Shown here in pieces: positions 5,244 to 5,621 of a stretch of 5,621 nucleotides of DNA. This stretch comes from Gemmatimonadota bacterium (lineage in GTDB: Bacteria; Gemmatimonadota; Gemmatimonadetes; Gemmatimonadales; GWC2-71-9): NCBI GenBank assembly GCA_003220985.1, contig QHTY01000102.1, positions 3,692-9,312 of the forward strand, read 5' to 3'. How positions within the stretch are numbered: position 1 is the stretch's first letter; each line of letters starts with the position of its first letter. Under the pieces are notes generated by a model, which was not told the origin of the DNA, did no database searches, and worked only from the letters and a program-made list of their open reading frames with translations. A program made the position numbers and the translations under genes.

Positions 5244-5621
5244 ATGTCCATGCGAGACAAACTCGAGCTCCTGCAGCAGAAGCGCTCCGAATCCGAACGG
5301 GGCGGCGGTACTGATCGGATTGCGACGCAACACGCGAAGGGAAAGATGACGGCGCGCGAGCGCCTCGACGTGCTGCTGGATCCCGGCTCCTTCGTCGAGC
5401 TCGATCGCTTCGTCACCCACCGCGCCACCGATTTCGGACTCGCCGAGCAGAAGTTTCTTGGCGACGGTGTCGTGACGGGGTGGGGCCGAGTCGAAGGGCG
5501 GCTGGTCTACGTATTCTCCCAGGACTTCACGGTCTTCGGTGGATCGCTGTCCGAGGCGCACGCCGAAAAGATCTGCAAAGTGATGGATCTTGCCGTGCAA
5601 AACGGCGCGCCGGTCGTCGGC
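5244..5621 (+). CDS. Acyl-CoA carboxylase carboxyltransferase (beta) subunit, N-terminal part
   Basis: The frame is open from ATG 5244 to the right edge (126 codons, of roughly 510-530 in the family). Beta subunits of propionyl-CoA carboxylase, and the related methylmalonyl-CoA decarboxylase/transcarboxylase subunits, move the carboxyl group between carboxybiotin and the acyl-CoA. They form hexameric cores in the cytoplasm. MRDKLELLQQKR (3-14) and GKMTARERLDVLLDPGSF (33-50) are the typical entry. DGVVTGWGRVEGR (74-86), VFSQDFTVFGGSLSEAHAEK (90-109) and MDLAVQNGAPVVG (114-126) are strongly conserved parts of the first crotonase-like half. The SxxEAHAEKI stretch is characteristic of the PccB/MmdA group, but substrate cannot be fixed without the C-terminal half. 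ATG 5250 is an alternative start two codons later. No Shine-Dalgarno precedes either. Confidence 0.93.
   Translation, partial: MSMRDKLELLQQKRSESERGGGTDRIATQHAKGKMTARERLDVLLDPGSFVELDRFVTHRATDFGLAEQKFLGDGVVTGWGRVEGRLVYVFSQDFTVFGGSLSEAHAEKICKVMDLAVQNGAPVVG

Noticed and set aside
1..5621. CRISPR array, tRNA, insertion sequence or defence genes
   Set aside because: No direct repeats with regular spacers, cloverleaf, transposase or terminal inverted repeats were seen on either strand; all long stretches are explained by housekeeping genes.

Overview
The window (about 65% G+C by eye) reads as a chromosomal housekeeping locus of a high-GC bacterium. I infer Gemmatimonadota or a related soil lineage from the order tyrA-aroA-cmk-rpsA followed by a biotin-dependent carboxyltransferase gene, the GTG starts, the scarcity of Shine-Dalgarno sequences and the short-period GC-rich repeats. 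This placement is an inference; the sequence contains no rRNA or other phylogenetic marker that settles it.

Layout. Positions 1-380 hold the 5' part of a minus-strand gene for a two-pass membrane protein with a HAMP-like linker, probably a sensor kinase; it runs off the left edge. It is divergent from a plus-strand cluster: prephenate dehydrogenase (tyrA, 421-1287), EPSP synthase (aroA, 1277-2536) and cytidylate kinase (cmk, 2524-3252). These three genes overlap by 11 and 13 bp and are almost certainly co-transcribed and translationally coupled. A 99-bp gap with two perfect hairpins leads to ribosomal protein S1 (rpsA, six S1 domains, ending at 5097). A 146-bp gap filled by a large imperfect inverted repeat follows, and then the first 126 codons of a propionyl/methylmalonyl-CoA-type carboxyltransferase beta subunit, cut by the right edge.

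How the genes fit together. AroA makes EPSP, the precursor of chorismate and hence prephenate; TyrA commits prephenate to tyrosine. Cmk recycles CMP/dCMP and S1 brings mRNA to the ribosome; the aroA/cmk/rpsA linkage is known from many bacteria and links amino-acid supply, nucleotide supply and translation. The carboxyltransferase belongs to propionate, odd-chain and branched-chain metabolism and probably has its own promoter.

Most interesting points. (1) The start of rpsA: the only good Shine-Dalgarno/ATG lies at 3306-3320, but this ATG reads into a stop after seven codons. Removing one C from the C5 run at 3329-3333 would fuse it smoothly to the S1 frame. This is either an indel (error or mutation), a leader peptide, or +1 frameshifting at CCC-C. 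(2) The same Shine-Dalgarno lies inside a perfect hairpin, which suggests autoregulation of S1. (3) A heptad-based inverted repeat is embedded in frame in aroA, beside a patch of unusual codons. (4) A related-looking octad-based inverted repeat fills the rpsA 3' region. (5) Two promoter-like sites sit so close to start codons that leaderless transcripts are likely. I did not find a defence system, CRISPR array, transposase or new multi-gene system here.
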